DNA from: Sporosarcina trichiuri
Lineage (GTDB): Bacteria > Bacillota > Bacilli > Bacillales_A > Planococcaceae
DNA length: 64,000 nt
Direction: 5' to 3'
NCBI RefSeq assembly: GCF_030406775.1
Contig: NZ_CP129119.1
Span: forward strand, 2,449,501 to 2,513,500
The position numbers and the translations under genes were made by a program. Under the pieces are notes generated by a model that saw only the letters and a program-made list of their open reading frames with translations, did no database searches and was not told the origin of the DNA. Below, one piece after another: positions 1 through 8,924 of this stretch (positions within the stretch are counted from its first letter, which is position 1; each line of letters begins with the position of its first letter).

Positions 1-538
1 CGATGATCACCCCTATGCTTTGCAAAAGCCGCTCTGTGATATAGAGGATGAATGGATTGCTCATCAGGAACAGCAGTACATACATGAAGAATCCGGGAAT
101 CAGCGAAACGATCAAAAATGCAGGGTTCCGAAGAAGCGATTGAAAGTACGTAAAGTACGTCTCCTTTTGCCTCCCCATCTGTGTGAGCTGCATCTCACTG
201 AGCCGCTCACTCTCTGCGGTCAGTTTTTCATCTGCCAGCTTCTCTGCTTCCCGGTGTATGTCAGCCGAGCTGACGTTTTCACCGAAAAATTTCCGCTTCC
301 GTTCAAGCTGATCCTTGTACTCCTCCAGCCATTCTTCCTTCCGCCCCTCGTCCGCCAGTTGTACCCTTGCAGCGTTCAGCATGCTCGAGTACTGCCGGTC
401 TTTTCTATTCCATATATAACTGCAATACGTGAAAAGATGGAGAGGCAGTCCGGCCAGCAGCAAAAGTACTTGGTAGGCGGTATGGCCCCTGGCTTTCTTA
501 TAAGAGCGTTCAAAAAGCGAAATTACTGTGCGTGACAT
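1..538 (-). CDS. Oligopeptide-type ABC transporter permease, N-terminal part (cut by window edge)
   Basis: An open frame runs from an ATG at 538 off the left edge, about 179 codons, behind a textbook AGGAGGTG site. It begins with a short cytoplasmic stretch and a first membrane segment (about residues 21-41), then a highly charged helical region of about 80 residues, a second membrane segment, and near the edge the sequence NPFILYITERLLQSIGVI. That last part looks like the usual start of OppB/DppB-type permeases, which normally begin there directly. I infer an OppB-like permease with a long N-terminal extension. It is divergent from the double-ATPase gene, which fits one peptide or nickel-type importer split over two transcripts. 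The family call rests on the last 30 visible residues only. Confidence 0.6.
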   Translation of the reverse strand, partial: MSRTVISLFERSYKKARGHTAYQVLLLLAGLPLHLFTYCSYIWNRKDRQYSSMLNAARVQLADEGRKEEWLEEYKDQLERKRKFFGENVSSADIHREAEKLADEKLTAESERLSEMQLTQMGRQKETYFTYFQSLLRNPAFLIVSLIPGFFMYVLLFLMSNPFILYITERLLQSIGVII

Positions 539-659
539 CCAATTCACCTCCTTCATATTGTTTAATTCCGATTGGTATACTAAACTATAGGATATACACT
601 ATTGATTGTCAATTTTATCTTTTTGAATCATCAAATATGACAAAAGGAGCGTATTCATA
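539..659. promoter_or_regulatory. Divergent promoter region between permease and ATPase genes
   Basis: This AT-rich 121-bp gap separates two divergent start codons and must hold both promoters. It contains TATACT at 576-581, other TATA-like boxes, and the short inverted repeat ATTGA-TTG-TCAAT at 601-613, a possible operator. I could not fix exact -35 boxes. Confidence 0.45.
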
Positions 660-2399
660 ATGGAATCGATTTTAAAAGTGAGGAACTTGCACGTTTCATT
701 CACGGGACGACAGAAGGACTTCGATGCTGTCCGCGGGGTCAGTTTCGAGGTCGGCAAAGGAGAAACACTGGGTATTGTGGGCGAATCAGGCAGTGGGAAA
801 AGTGTAACAGCTCGTTCTATCATGAGGTTGCTTCCGTCTCCGCCGTCCTATGTAAAAGAGGGAGTAATTGAGTTCCAAGGGGAAGATCTGAGTTTGAAAA
901 CGGAGAAGGATATGGAGAGCATCCGTGGCCACGGCATTGGCATGATTTTTCAAGACCCGATGACCTCATTGAATCCAACAAAGAAAATCGGAGGCCAAAT
1001 CGCCGAAAGCATAGTGAAACATATGAAAGTGTCTAAGAAAGAAGCGAGGAAGGAGACGATCGAGCTCCTTACATTAGTCGGTATCCAAAACAGCGAGGAA
1101 CGGGTGGACCAATACCCGCATGAGTTCTCAGGAGGCATGCGTCAGAGGGTGATGATTGCGATGGCACTCGCCTGTAAGCCCGCCCTGCTGATTGCGGATG
1201 AGCCGACCACCGCATTGGACGTCACGATACAGGCACAGATTTTGTCGCTCATGAAAAGTATTCAGCAGCGCTTCGGCACTTCGATCATCCTCATTACACA
1301 TGATCTCGGCGTCGTGGCGGAGATGTGCGACCGCGTTGTCGTGATGAAAGAAGGAGAGATCGTGGAATCCGGCACTGTTTTTGAATTGTTCGAGAGTCCG
1401 AAACATCCTTATACGAAACGATTGTTGAATGCACTGCCCCGGTTGGATGACAAAAAGAAAGAGAAACGGGTGCCGCAGCTGCGGGAAGGGATGGACCGGG
1501 CTGTCCCGCTTGTCCAAGTGAACTCGCTCCAGCAGCATTTCGGAAACGGCAAAAAAGGGGTGACGAAGGCAGTGGATGATATCAGCTTCCACATACGCCC
1601 TGGAGAAACACTTGGACTGGTGGGGGAATCCGGTTCAGGGAAATCCACGACAGGCCGGGCAATCCTCCGGTTAACCGAGCCTACCGCCGGTGAGGTGCTC
1701 TACCAAGGAATGGGCATCAGCCGATTTTCTGCAAAAGAGATGAAAGCGATGCGGCGGCATATGCAGATGATTTTCCAAGACCCGTATTCGTCTTTGAATC
1801 CGCGATTCAAAGTGCTGGATATAATCGGGCAGGCACTCGATATCCATCGATTGAGCAAAAGCAAACAAGAGAGGAAGAAACGGGTGGAGGATCTTCTCGT
1901 GATGGTAGGGCTGGAACCGGAACACGCCATGCGGTATCCACACGAATTCTCGGGCGGCCAGCGTCAGCGGATCGGTATTGCCCGAGCATTGGCAGTAGAG
2001 CCGGCTTTCATCGTATGTGACGAACCCCTTTCCGCACTCGACGTATCCATTCAGGCGCAGATTGTGAAATTACTCGAAGATTTGCAGCATCGACTCGGCC
2101 TTACGTACTTGTTCATTGCACACGATTTGTCGATGGTGAAACATATCAGTGACCGTGTGGCTGTCATGTACGCCGGCAAGATTGTCGAGTTGGCGGAAAG
2201 TGAAGAGCTGTATACCAACCCGCTCCATCCCTACACAAAGTCTTTATTGTCCGCAATCCCGATACCCGACCCGAAACTGAGAACAGCCCCTCATCAGGCG
2301 GCAGGTAAAGACTCGGCAGTGGAAAGGATGTTTGATGTAACCAATACAGTGTTAGTGGAAGTGAAGGAAGGGCATTGGGTTGCGAAACCGGATGGCTGA
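660..2399 (+). CDS. Double ATP-binding subunit of an oligopeptide/dipeptide ABC importer (DppD-DppF fusion)
   Basis: The 579-residue protein has two complete ABC ATPase domains in tandem. Half one has Walker A GESGSGKS at about 41-48, an SGGMRQR signature and Walker B with DEPTTALD. Half two has [18 protein letters not shown] and DEPLSALD. Each half ends in the HPYTK region typical of Opp/Dpp ATPases, followed by the oligopeptide-transporter C-terminal extension. The arrangement resembles GsiA and fused DppDF proteins, so one chain could supply both motor domains of a peptide importer. The ATG follows AAAGGAGC. It probably works with the divergent permease. Substrate cannot be told from sequence. 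Confidence 0.9.
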   Translation: MESILKVRNLHVSFTGRQKDFDAVRGVSFEVGKGETLGIVGESGSGKSVTARSIMRLLPSPPSYVKEGVIEFQGEDLSLKTEKDMESIRGHGIGMIFQDPMTSLNPTKKIGGQIAESIVKHMKVSKKEARKETIELLTLVGIQNSEERVDQYPHEFSGGMRQRVMIAMALACKPALLIADEPTTALDVTIQAQILSLMKSIQQRFGTSIILITHDLGVVAEMCDRVVVMKEGEIVESGTVFELFESPKHPYTKRLLNALPRLDDKKKEKRVPQLREGMDRAVPLVQVNSLQQHFGNGKKGVTKAVDDISFHIRPGETLGLVGESGSGKSTTGRAILRLTEPTAGEVLYQGMGISRFSAKEMKAMRRHMQMIFQDPYSSLNPRFKVLDIIGQALDIHRLSKSKQERKKRVEDLLVMVGLEPEHAMRYPHEFSGGQRQRIGIARALAVEPAFIVCDEPLSALDVSIQAQIVKLLEDLQHRLGLTYLFIAHDLSMVKHISDRVAVMYAGKIVELAESEELYTNPLHPYTKSLLSAIPIPDPKLRTAPHQAAGKDSAVERMFDVTNTVLVEVKEGHWVAKPDG

Positions 2400-2477
2400 T
2401 TCCCATGCCGTCCGGTCCCTAAGGTAAGGGGGACTGGAGGGATTATAGGGAATCAGACGCCATCTCGAACATCTCCC

Positions 2478-2506
2478 TTTTGTATCTCCTCGAATTAGTC
2501 TATAAT
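2478..2506 (+). promoter_or_regulatory. Candidate mqo promoter
   Basis: A perfect TATAAT -10 box lies at 2501-2506, with a weak -35 (TTTTGT, 2478-2483) 17 bp upstream. Transcription from here would give a leader of about 130 nt that contains the strong hairpin at 2575-2616. Confidence 0.5.
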
Positions 2507-2574
2507 TGGTAGGGTAAAGAACGTATATTCATTAACTGATCGCTCCCAATAGATTCGAGTGAGGAACAGCAATA

Positions 2575-2616
2575 CAAAAGAGGTAGTTCCTTGAAAAGGA
2601 ACCTGTCTCTCTTTTG
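2575..2616 (+). promoter_or_regulatory. Strong hairpin in the mqo leader
   Basis: Two nested perfect inverted repeats form one long stem: CAAAAGAG (2575-2582) with CTCTTTTG (2609-2616), and GTTCCTT (2586-2592) with AAGGAAC (2596-2602). It ends 28 nt before the mqo start codon. There is no pure U tract after it, so it is not a plain terminator. It could be an attenuator, an RNA-stability element or a protein-binding site. Confidence 0.55.
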
Positions 2617-2643
2617 CAAATTCAGTGTGTAAGGATGGGTCAA

Positions 2644-4209
2644 ATGAGCAACGGAGAAACGAATACAGACGTGATTCTGATTGGCGCAGGCATCATGAGC
2701 GCAACGCTCGGCACGATGCTGAAGGAGCTGGTGCCCGAGTGGAACATCACCGTGTTTGAAAAATTGTCGGAGGCCGGCGAGGAAAGTTCGAACGAATGGA
2801 ATAATGCCGGAACCGGACACGCGGCCTTGTGCGAGCTGAACTATACGACCGAGCAGGAAGACGGTTCCGTCAACATCAGCAAAGCCATCAACATCAACGA
2901 ACAGTTCCAGGTGTCGAAGCAGTTCTGGTCGTTCCTCGTGGACAACGGACGGCTGCACAATCCGGAGGACTTCATCCGCCCGCTCCCGCACATGAGTTTC
3001 GTGCAGGGCAAGGACAATGTCTCCTTCCTAAAGAAGCGTTATGAGACGATGAAGCAGAATCCGCTCTTCGACGACATGGAGTATACCGAAGACCCGGAGA
3101 CACTCGAAAAATGGGTGCCGCTCATGATGAAGGACCGGGCGTCGGAGGAGCCGATCGCCATTTCCAAAATCGATGCGGGGACCGACGTCAACTTCGGGGC
3201 ACTCACCAACATGCTGTTCGACCATCTGGAACGCGAAGGTGTCCATGTGGAATACCGCCGCAGCGTGGAAGGGCTGAAGCAGAAGAGCGACGGCCGCTGG
3301 GAAGTGAAAGTGCGCAACCTGGTCAGCGGGGACGTGCAGCGTCATACCGCGAAGTTCGTGTTCATCGGAGCCGGCGGCGGAAGTCTGCATCTGCTGCAGA
3401 AATCCGGCATTCCGGAAGGCAAAGGCATCGGCGGCTTCCCGGTGAGCGGACTGTTCCTCGTCTGCAACAATCCGAAAGTGGCGGAGCAGCATTATGCGAA
3501 AGTGTACGGAAAAGCGTCAGTCGGCGCGCCGCCGATGTCCGTTCCGCACTTGGACACACGGTATATCAATAACCAGAAATCCCTCCTGTTCGGTCCGTTC
3601 GCAGGCTTTTCACCGAAGTTCCTGAAGACCGGCTCGATGATGGACCTGATCACGTCCGTCAAACCGGGCAACGTCGTCAACATGCTGTCGGCCGGCGTCA
3701 AGGAGATGGCACTGACGAAGTACCTCGTCGAGCAGCTCATGCTGACGAAAGAGCAGCAGGTGGAAGAACTGCGTGCGTTCGTGCCCGATGCGAAAGTCGA
3801 CGAGTGGGACACCGTCGTTGCAGGCCAGCGGGTGCAGGTCATCAAGGAGACCGAAGCCGGCGGCAAAGGGACGCTCCAGTTCGGGACGGAGCTCGTCAGC
3901 GCGAAAGACGGCTCGATCGCAGCCCTTCTCGGCGCCTCGCCGGGTGCTTCCACAGCGGTCCATGTCATGATCAACCTGCTGAACAAGTGCTTCCCGGACC
4001 GGGCGGACGAGTGGCAGGCGAAATTCAAGGAAATGATCCCGTCGTACGGCATCAAGCTGGCGGAGAATCCGTCGATGCTCCATGACGTCAAAGATGCGAC
4101 GGCCAAGACGCTGAAGCTCGATCACATGGAACCGTTCATGATGGATCGCCAGCCGGAAGCGAAAGCGATCGCAGACGGCCAGAAATCGGCCGATACCGTC
4201 GATCGATGA
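2644..4209 (+). CDS. mqo: Malate:quinone oxidoreductase
   Basis: The product is a membrane-associated FAD enzyme that oxidises malate to oxaloacetate and passes electrons to the quinone pool. The 521-residue chain opens with an FAD-binding motif ([15 protein letters not shown]) and continues with typical Mqo segments such as [20 protein letters not shown] and [14 protein letters not shown] chose ATG 2644 over the upstream in-frame starts because AAGGATG sits 6 nt before it and because the family begins just ahead of the FAD motif. It is monocistronic, with a hairpin leader upstream and a strong terminator downstream. Confidence 0.95.
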   Translation: MSNGETNTDVILIGAGIMSATLGTMLKELVPEWNITVFEKLSEAGEESSNEWNNAGTGHAALCELNYTTEQEDGSVNISKAININEQFQVSKQFWSFLVDNGRLHNPEDFIRPLPHMSFVQGKDNVSFLKKRYETMKQNPLFDDMEYTEDPETLEKWVPLMMKDRASEEPIAISKIDAGTDVNFGALTNMLFDHLEREGVHVEYRRSVEGLKQKSDGRWEVKVRNLVSGDVQRHTAKFVFIGAGGGSLHLLQKSGIPEGKGIGGFPVSGLFLVCNNPKVAEQHYAKVYGKASVGAPPMSVPHLDTRYINNQKSLLFGPFAGFSPKFLKTGSMMDLITSVKPGNVVNMLSAGVKEMALTKYLVEQLMLTKEQQVEELRAFVPDAKVDEWDTVVAGQRVQVIKETEAGGKGTLQFGTELVSAKDGSIAALLGASPGASTAVHVMINLLNKCFPDRADEWQAKFKEMIPSYGIKLAENPSMLHDVKDATAKTLKLDHMEPFMMDRQPEAKAIADGQKSADTVDR

Positions 4210-4214
4210 ACGGC

Positions 4215-4256
4215 AAAACGCCTGTCCGGCTCGCCATGAGGCCGGACAGGCGTTTT
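4215..4256. terminator. Bidirectional terminator between mqo and the DUF3889 gene
   Basis: A perfect 16-bp stem, AAAACGCCTGTCCGGC (4215-4230) with its complement at 4241-4256, ends in a T run on the plus strand and in A residues on the left side, so it can serve both convergent genes. Confidence 0.9.
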
Positions 4257-4271
4257 TTCATCTAACGGACT

Positions 4272-4604
4272 TCATTGAGGCGGCTGGATCTCCTGGAACC
4301 GGACGTCCTTCAATTTGCCGGTCTCGGTCAAATACGTGACACGGACCACAACGGCATATTCGCGATCCCGTTCGCGCAGCCAGAGGCGGAACGATTCTTC
4401 TGTAACGTCGTCTTTCTGATGGCTGCCCATATATAAGTAGTCGATGATCTGCGCGTCCGGATAGTGCGCCTGTGCCCGCTGAATGGCGAGACGCGACCAT
4501 TCTGCATAACTCGGGGTTCCGGCTTCCATGAAACCGACGGCGGTCAGAGGCTGGGATGCATGCGGAAGAATGAACAGGATAACGGCGAGGGCAAGTTTCA
4601 TCAT
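4272..4604 (-). CDS. Secreted DUF3889 protein (YqzG-like)
   Basis: This protein of about 110 residues has an N-terminal signal-like hydrophobic stretch, then a PSYAEWSRLAIQRAQAHYPDAQIIDYL segment (residues about 31-57) and an SFRLWLRERDREYAVVVRV segment, which match the DUF3889 family of small secreted Bacillus proteins (YqzG). Function is unknown. ATG 4604 is preferred to the TTG one codon upstream because GAGGTG lies 7 nt before it. It converges on mqo and shares its terminator. Confidence 0.75.
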   Translation of the reverse strand: MMKLALAVILFILPHASQPLTAVGFMEAGTPSYAEWSRLAIQRAQAHYPDAQIIDYLYMGSHQKDDVTEESFRLWLRERDREYAVVVRVTYLTETGKLKDVRFQEIQPPQ

Positions 4605-4704
4605 CAATAGACACCTCGTTTTCCTGTAGGATGCACCGGCGGGCGGAAACTATCCCGCCCGTAAGAAAATGGGTTGGACATATTTAGCGAAAGAGGTGGC
4701 GAGA

Positions 4705-5217
4705 TTGCCGATTACAATTGTGCAGGAGAACATGCCGTCATCAGGAAGGACAGTCTATTACAAGTCATCGCTTGGGATCCTGGAAATCACCGGGACGGAC
4801 GAGGCGGTGTCCTCGGTGCTGTTCCTGGAGGATGAACCGCCGGCTGATGTCCCGGCAGCGGAAGACGCACCAGCAGCTGTGGCCGAGTGCTTGCGCCAGC
4901 TGGATGAGTACTTCGCCGGCACCCGGACGGACTTCGATGTGCCGGTGACCGTGAACGGTACCATCTTCCAGCGGGCTGTCTGGCAGGCGTTGACGGACAT
5001 CCCATACGGAGGGACGGCTTCGTACGGGGACATCGCAAAAGCGGTCGGCAGTGAACGGGCGGTGCGAGCCGTCGGGGCCGCCAATGGAAAGAACAAACTG
5101 ACCCTGCTCCTGCCCTGTCACCGCATCATCGGCAAGAACGGCACGCTCACCGGCTACGCCGGCGGCATGTGGCGGAAAGAATGGCTCCTCGCGCATGAAC
5201 AGAAGCATAAGAAGTGA
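4705..5217 (+). CDS. ogt: Methylated-DNA--protein-cysteine methyltransferase
   Basis: A suicide repair protein that takes the alkyl group from O6-alkylguanine onto its own cysteine. The PCHRIIG active-site motif is present near the C-terminus, with the winged-helix DNA-binding segment (PYGGTASYGDIAKAVGSERAVRAVG) before it. I prefer the TTG at 4705, 170 codons, because AAAGAGGTGG ends 5 nt upstream. An in-frame ATG at 4669 lacks such a site, and ATG 4732 would also leave a complete domain. It lies alone, followed by a terminator. Confidence 0.88.
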   Translation: MPITIVQENMPSSGRTVYYKSSLGILEITGTDEAVSSVLFLEDEPPADVPAAEDAPAAVAECLRQLDEYFAGTRTDFDVPVTVNGTIFQRAVWQALTDIPYGGTASYGDIAKAVGSERAVRAVGAANGKNKLTLLLPCHRIIGKNGTLTGYAGGMWRKEWLLAHEQKHKK

Positions 5218-5243
5218 AAAAACCGCCGGTCGGCGGTTTTTTT
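5218..5243 (+). terminator. ogt terminator
   Basis: CCGCC-ggtc-GGCGG stem flanked by A and T runs, directly after the ogt stop codon. Confidence 0.85.
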
Positions 5244-5263
5244 GATGGGTCGGGAAGTGGGGG

Positions 5264-5432
5264 CGCTCAAGCAAAGGGGAGAAACGCTCAAGCAAGGGGA
5301 GGAGCGCTCAAGCAAAGGGAGGAACGCTCAAGCAAAAGGAGAAACGCTCAAGCAAAGGGAGGAGCGCTCAAGCAAGGGAGGAGCGCTCAAGCAGGGGGAG
5401 GAACGCTCAAGCAAGGGAGAGAATCGCTCAAA
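5264..5432. repeat. CGCTCAAG array, nine copies
   Basis: The core CGCTCAAG (the ninth copy ends CGCTCAAA) starts at 5264, 5285, 5305, 5325, 5345, 5365, 5384, 5404 and 5425, that is every 19-21 bp. Linkers are purine-rich (AAAGGGAGGAA-like). The array lies between the ogt terminator and the ABC-transporter operon. The open frames across it encode only low-complexity peptides. The same core recurs at 8742-8831 and 24058-24188. Confidence 0.9.
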
Positions 5433-5533
5433 AAAGCAGCCAATTACACCTATTTCCCCGAAAAAATAGTTGGAATTTTCGGCCGCTATTGTTAGGCTTA
5501 CACCAAAGACAATCGAAAGCAGGGGGAATTCAG

Positions 5534-6328
5534 ATGGACACGACACCGATCATCTCCATCCGCGAACTCAGGATGGAGTTTCCGGGGAAGCAGGTGCTGG
5601 ACGGCATCTCGCTCGACGTATTCCGCGGCCAGATCATCGGCTATATCGGGCCGAACGGGGCGGGGAAGAGTACGACGCTCAAGATCCTGCTCGGCTTGAT
5701 CCGCGATTACAAGGGGACGGTTGAGATCTTCGGCCGCGATCTGAAGGATGATGACCGCGACATGAAACGCCGTATCGGCTATGTGCCGGAAAACGCGGAG
5801 ATCTATGATACGCTGACGCCGATGGAGTACTTGACCTTCATCGGCGAGCTGTATGGCTTGGACCGTACGTTGGCGGGCCGGAAAGCACGGGACCTGATGA
5901 AGATCCTCGGTTTGGAAGACGTGCTCCATACACGGATTTCGTCCTTCTCCAAAGGGATGCGGCAGAAGGTGCTCATCATTTCGAGCCTGCTGCACAATCC
6001 GGATATCCTGTTCCTGGATGAACCGCTCAGCGGCCTGGACGCAAACAGTGTCATGGTCGTCAAGGATATCCTGGCCACGCTGGCGGCGAACGGCAAGACG
6101 ATTTTCTACTCGTCCCACATCATGGATGTTGTCGAGAAGATCAGCAACCGGATTGTGCTGCTGAATGACGGACTGCTCGCAGCCGACGGAACGTTCGAAG
6201 AGCTGAAAGGGCAAGACGATACGGGGACGCTCGAGACGATCTTCAATTCCCTGACCGGCTTCGATCAGCATGAACAGACGGCCCGGCGGTTCGTCGATAC
6301 AGTGACGGGCGGTGGAACCGTTGACTGA
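5534..6328 (+). CDS. ABC transporter ATP-binding protein (exporter type)
   Basis: A 264-residue single ABC ATPase with Walker A GPNGAGKST, signature FSKGMRQK and Walker B ILFLDEPLSGLD. The ATG at 5534 follows AGGGGGA; an upstream in-frame TTG at 5489 has no ribosome site. The stop overlaps the start of the following membrane protein, so the two are translationally coupled and form one transporter. It resembles Bacillus ABC-2-type exporters such as the YthP/YthQ pair. Substrate unknown. Confidence 0.9.
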   Translation: MDTTPIISIRELRMEFPGKQVLDGISLDVFRGQIIGYIGPNGAGKSTTLKILLGLIRDYKGTVEIFGRDLKDDDRDMKRRIGYVPENAEIYDTLTPMEYLTFIGELYGLDRTLAGRKARDLMKILGLEDVLHTRISSFSKGMRQKVLIISSLLHNPDILFLDEPLSGLDANSVMVVKDILATLAANGKTIFYSSHIMDVVEKISNRIVLLNDGLLAADGTFEELKGQDDTGTLETIFNSLTGFDQHEQTARRFVDTVTGGGTVD

Positions 6329-7946
6329 CTTCCGTTCCCTCCGTATCCTCGACCGGTTCCAGGGGATGTTCCGCAAATTCGGTGTCAGCTATCCCGCCAT
6401 GCGGGCGATCGTCGGCCTGAAGCTGACGATGGATGAACGGCGGGTGCCCGTCGTGTTTTCGCAGACGAAGCTGAAAGAGGGCAACCAGTTCATGAAATCG
6501 CTCGCTCTCTACGTGCTGTATGGACTCGTCACCATCCCGTTCCTGTTCTTCGGCGACAGCCCGATGCTGCAGATGGGGTTCGTGTTCGGCATTTCGATGT
6601 TCATGATCATGACGTCGCTCATCGCCGATTTCTCGACAGTGCTGCTAGACGTCCGCGACCGTGTCCTGCTGGCCGCCGCACCCGTCGATGACCGCACGCT
6701 GAATGCCGCAAAACTCGTCCATATCACGATCTACATGTCCTTGATGACCCTTGCGCTGCTCGGCATCCCGTCGATTGTCATGCTGGCGGTGAAGGGCCCG
6801 GTTTTCTTTCTGCTGTTCCTGGTGATGCTGGGGCTTCTTTTGCTGCTGATCATCGCGCTGACCGCGATCACCTATATGGTCATGCTGCGCTTGTTCGACG
6901 GTGAACGGCTGAAAGACTACATCAATTACGTCCAGATCGCCCTCTCGATCGGGCTTTTCGCCGGCTACCAGGTGCTGATCCGCTCGTTCGACTTTGTCGG
7001 CCTGTCCGTCGAGTATGTGTTCCGCTGGTGGCATCTGCTGCTGCCGCCGCTCTGGTTCGCCGCGCCGTTCGAGTGGCTGCCCGGCGGAAATGGCGATCCG
7101 GTGCTGAAGGTGTTATCCGCCATGGCCGTTGTGATCCCGCTGCTCGCAATTACGCTGTACATCCGCAAGATGCCGCAATTCGAGCAGAACCTGCAGAAAT
7201 TGCTCTCTGAGATGAAAGGCGGCACACCGCCGCGTGCGTTCCTGATGACATTCTGGGAAAAACTTCTGTGCCGGGACAAGGAAGAGCGGGCGTGTTTCCG
7301 GTTCGCCTGGCAGCTCATGAAGCGCGAGCGGGAGTTCAAGCTGAAAGTGTATCCATCGCTCGGCATCGGGTTCATCGCCCCGTTCCTGTTCCTGTATATC
7401 TTCCTGCAGGAGGGGCCAATCTCAAGCATCGGGAAGTCGGATCAGTTCTACATGCTGTACTTCAGTTTTCTCGTCATAGCGACGCTGACGATGATGCTCA
7501 GCTACTCGGAAAAGTACAAAGGCGCCTGGCTCTTCGAGGTCACGCCGATCCGGCAGCCGGGTGTTCTGAAACGGGGTACGCTGAAGGCGAGCCTGGCGCA
7601 GCTGTTCCTGCCGATCTACCTGCTGCAGGCCGTGCTATTCGGCATCCTGTTCGGTGCACGGATCATTCCCGACATCCTCGGTATCCTGATCGCGGCGGTG
7701 CTCTACGCAGCGATCTGTTATGGGATGGGCAGCCGGGGAGTCCTCCCGTTTTCCCGGCCGATGGGCGAGTCCCTCCAGTCGGGCACTGCCAAGCAGATCA
7801 TCTTCATGCTGCTGATCGGCGCCTTCGTCATCCCGCACATCATACTCGCCGGCCTTCCGTACGGGTCGTGGATCTACCTCGTCCTCATCGCGATCGCCTG
7901 CATCATCGGCTGGCGGACGGTCCTGCCGGTGAAAGGAATGGCCTGA
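6312..7946 (+). CDS. ABC transporter permease, large ABC-2-like membrane subunit
   Basis: A 544-residue protein with about ten to twelve hydrophobic segments and no ATPase domain. It starts at GTG 6312, inside the end of the ATPase gene; TTG 6321 is a possible alternative. The N-terminal soluble stretch (DFRSLRILDRFQGMFRKFGV) and the central YNYVQIALS-type segment resemble the large permeases paired with YthP-like ATPases in Bacillus. The role is probably export or extrusion of an unknown substrate. A strong terminator follows. Confidence 0.8.
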   Translation: MEPLTDFRSLRILDRFQGMFRKFGVSYPAMRAIVGLKLTMDERRVPVVFSQTKLKEGNQFMKSLALYVLYGLVTIPFLFFGDSPMLQMGFVFGISMFMIMTSLIADFSTVLLDVRDRVLLAAAPVDDRTLNAAKLVHITIYMSLMTLALLGIPSIVMLAVKGPVFFLLFLVMLGLLLLLIIALTAITYMVMLRLFDGERLKDYINYVQIALSIGLFAGYQVLIRSFDFVGLSVEYVFRWWHLLLPPLWFAAPFEWLPGGNGDPVLKVLSAMAVVIPLLAITLYIRKMPQFEQNLQKLLSEMKGGTPPRAFLMTFWEKLLCRDKEERACFRFAWQLMKREREFKLKVYPSLGIGFIAPFLFLYIFLQEGPISSIGKSDQFYMLYFSFLVIATLTMMLSYSEKYKGAWLFEVTPIRQPGVLKRGTLKASLAQLFLPIYLLQAVLFGILFGARIIPDILGILIAAVLYAAICYGMGSRGVLPFSRPMGESLQSGTAKQIIFMLLIGAFVIPHIILAGLPYGSWIYLVLIAIACIIGWRTVLPVKGMA

Positions 7947-7949
7947 CAG

Positions 7950-7990
7950 AAAGCCCCCCGCCAGCCTTCTGACAACTAACGGGGGGCTTT
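7950..7990. terminator. Bidirectional terminator
   Basis: An 11-bp perfect stem AAAGCCCCCCG / CGGGGGGCTTT separated by about 19 nt, between convergent genes. Confidence 0.8.
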
Positions 7991-7998
7991 GTATTTGG

Positions 7999-8379
7999 TT
8001 ACCGCTCATCACGGATTTTCAGCGCGACACGTTCTCCGGCCAGGCCGGGGAGTTTCAGCACGCCGATCCCCATGTCAGGGGCCTCATTATGGGCGTGGCG
8101 GATGGTCGCCGTCACGACCGGTTTTGAGAACTTGCGGTAAGCCTCCATTGAGATGTCGACGTAGGCGTTCCGCTCGTCATGCTGATACAGAACGTATAGA
8201 TCCTCCCCATCCCGGTATGTCCGGAACACGGTGTCTTCGGCGCCATCGGACACGGCGGATGCCGGGACGTCCGCTGACGTGAGGAGCGCGTGCGGCAGCG
8301 GACCGTGCATGGCACTGTAGACACCCGCCGCAACCAGCACGAGCATGCCGATAGCCGTCAGCCAGATGGACTTCTTCAT
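7999..8379 (-). CDS. Hypothetical membrane-anchored extracytoplasmic protein
   Basis: 126 residues: a single N-terminal membrane segment or uncleaved signal (residues 5-25) followed by a polar domain with VFRTYRDGEDLYVLYQHDERNAYVDISMEAY. The ATG follows GGGGGATGG. I do not recognise the family. It converges on the ABC exporter operon. Confidence 0.6.
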   Translation of the reverse strand: MKKSIWLTAIGMLVLVAAGVYSAMHGPLPHALLTSADVPASAVSDGAEDTVFRTYRDGEDLYVLYQHDERNAYVDISMEAYRKFSKPVVTATIRHAHNEAPDMGIGVLKLPGLAGERVALKIRDER

Positions 8380-8518
8380 CCGCCATCCCCCTTTCCTGGA
8401 AATCTGATACTATCTGTACGCTGCGTCTCAGGAAAAGTTCCGGTCTCTCGGGATTTAATCCGGGTAACCAGGCCCGGCGGTGCGCCCGTCCACCGACCTG
8501 CCGCTGGGCGGGATCCCT

Positions 8519-8631
8519 TATCGGACAGTTCAGCGGCTGTATCGGACATAACCTGTGAAGTATCGGACGTATCGGTCGGCATATCGGACATAACCTGTGA
8601 AGTATCGGACACATCACCAAATTTATCGGCA
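8519..8631. repeat. TATCGGAC array, 21-bp period
   Basis: The core TATCGGAC or a close variant occurs at about 8519, 8540, 8561, 8582, 8603 and 8624, an exact 21-bp period, with an extra half-period copy at 8570. The unit TATCGGACATAACCTGTGAA appears twice unchanged. This core differs from the CGCTCAAG array 110 bp further on but shares its spacing. Confidence 0.85.
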
Positions 8632-8741
8632 TCCGCACACAATTCCGAGACCGCGGGGACACACACCCTTCCTGTGAACTCCGGCGGCGCGCAGAAAACA
8701 GACAAGCCGGCATTTATCTTGGAAGTAAGACGAAGCAGATT

Positions 8742-8831
8742 CGCTCAAGCATCCGGTCGAACCGCTCAAGTGAGCAGCCGAACGCTCAAGCAAACAGCGA
8801 AACGCTCAAGCCCCCGCATCAACCGCTCAAG
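8742..8831. repeat. CGCTCAAG array, five copies
   Basis: CGCTCAAG starts at 8742, 8763, 8783, 8803 and 8824, a 20-21 bp period, upstream of the DUF2867 gene. Confidence 0.88.
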
Positions 8832-8924
8832 CCGCCAGCTGAAACACCCATCCCCCAGCGCTTACCCCTGCTGAAAGAAGGGTACAGCATCCATAGATCG
8901 AGAGAACAGGGAGGCGGAGTACAT

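Larger units (their letters stand above)
8380..8924. other. Gene-free 545-bp region with two repeat arrays
   Basis: No convincing gene here. It holds the TATCGGAC array (8519-8631) and a CGCTCAAG array (8742-8831), then the ribosome site GGGAGGCGG of the next gene. Open frames on both strands mainly translate the repeats into periodic peptides and are judged spurious. Confidence 0.7.

Noticed and set aside
20..535. Plus-strand open frame of 171 codons at the left edge
   Set aside because: It is antisense to a minus-strand frame with an AGGAGGTG site, membrane segments and an Opp-type permease match; its own product has no protein-like pattern and no ribosome site.
2575..2616. Intrinsic terminator before mqo
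   Set aside because: No U run after the stem and no gene directly upstream on this strand within its reach; kept as a leader hairpin instead.
5264..5432. CRISPR array
   Set aside because: Units are 20-21 bp with an 8-bp core and no spacers of uniform length; no cas genes in the window.
5214..5495. Open frames across the CGCTCAAG array
   Set aside because: The translations are low-complexity peptides dictated by a 20-bp repeat that keeps changing frame; no start context.
8290..8874. Open frames on both strands across the 8.4-8.9 kb arrays
   Set aside because: The 21-bp period is a multiple of three, so both strands stay open by chance; the peptides are just repeated units.
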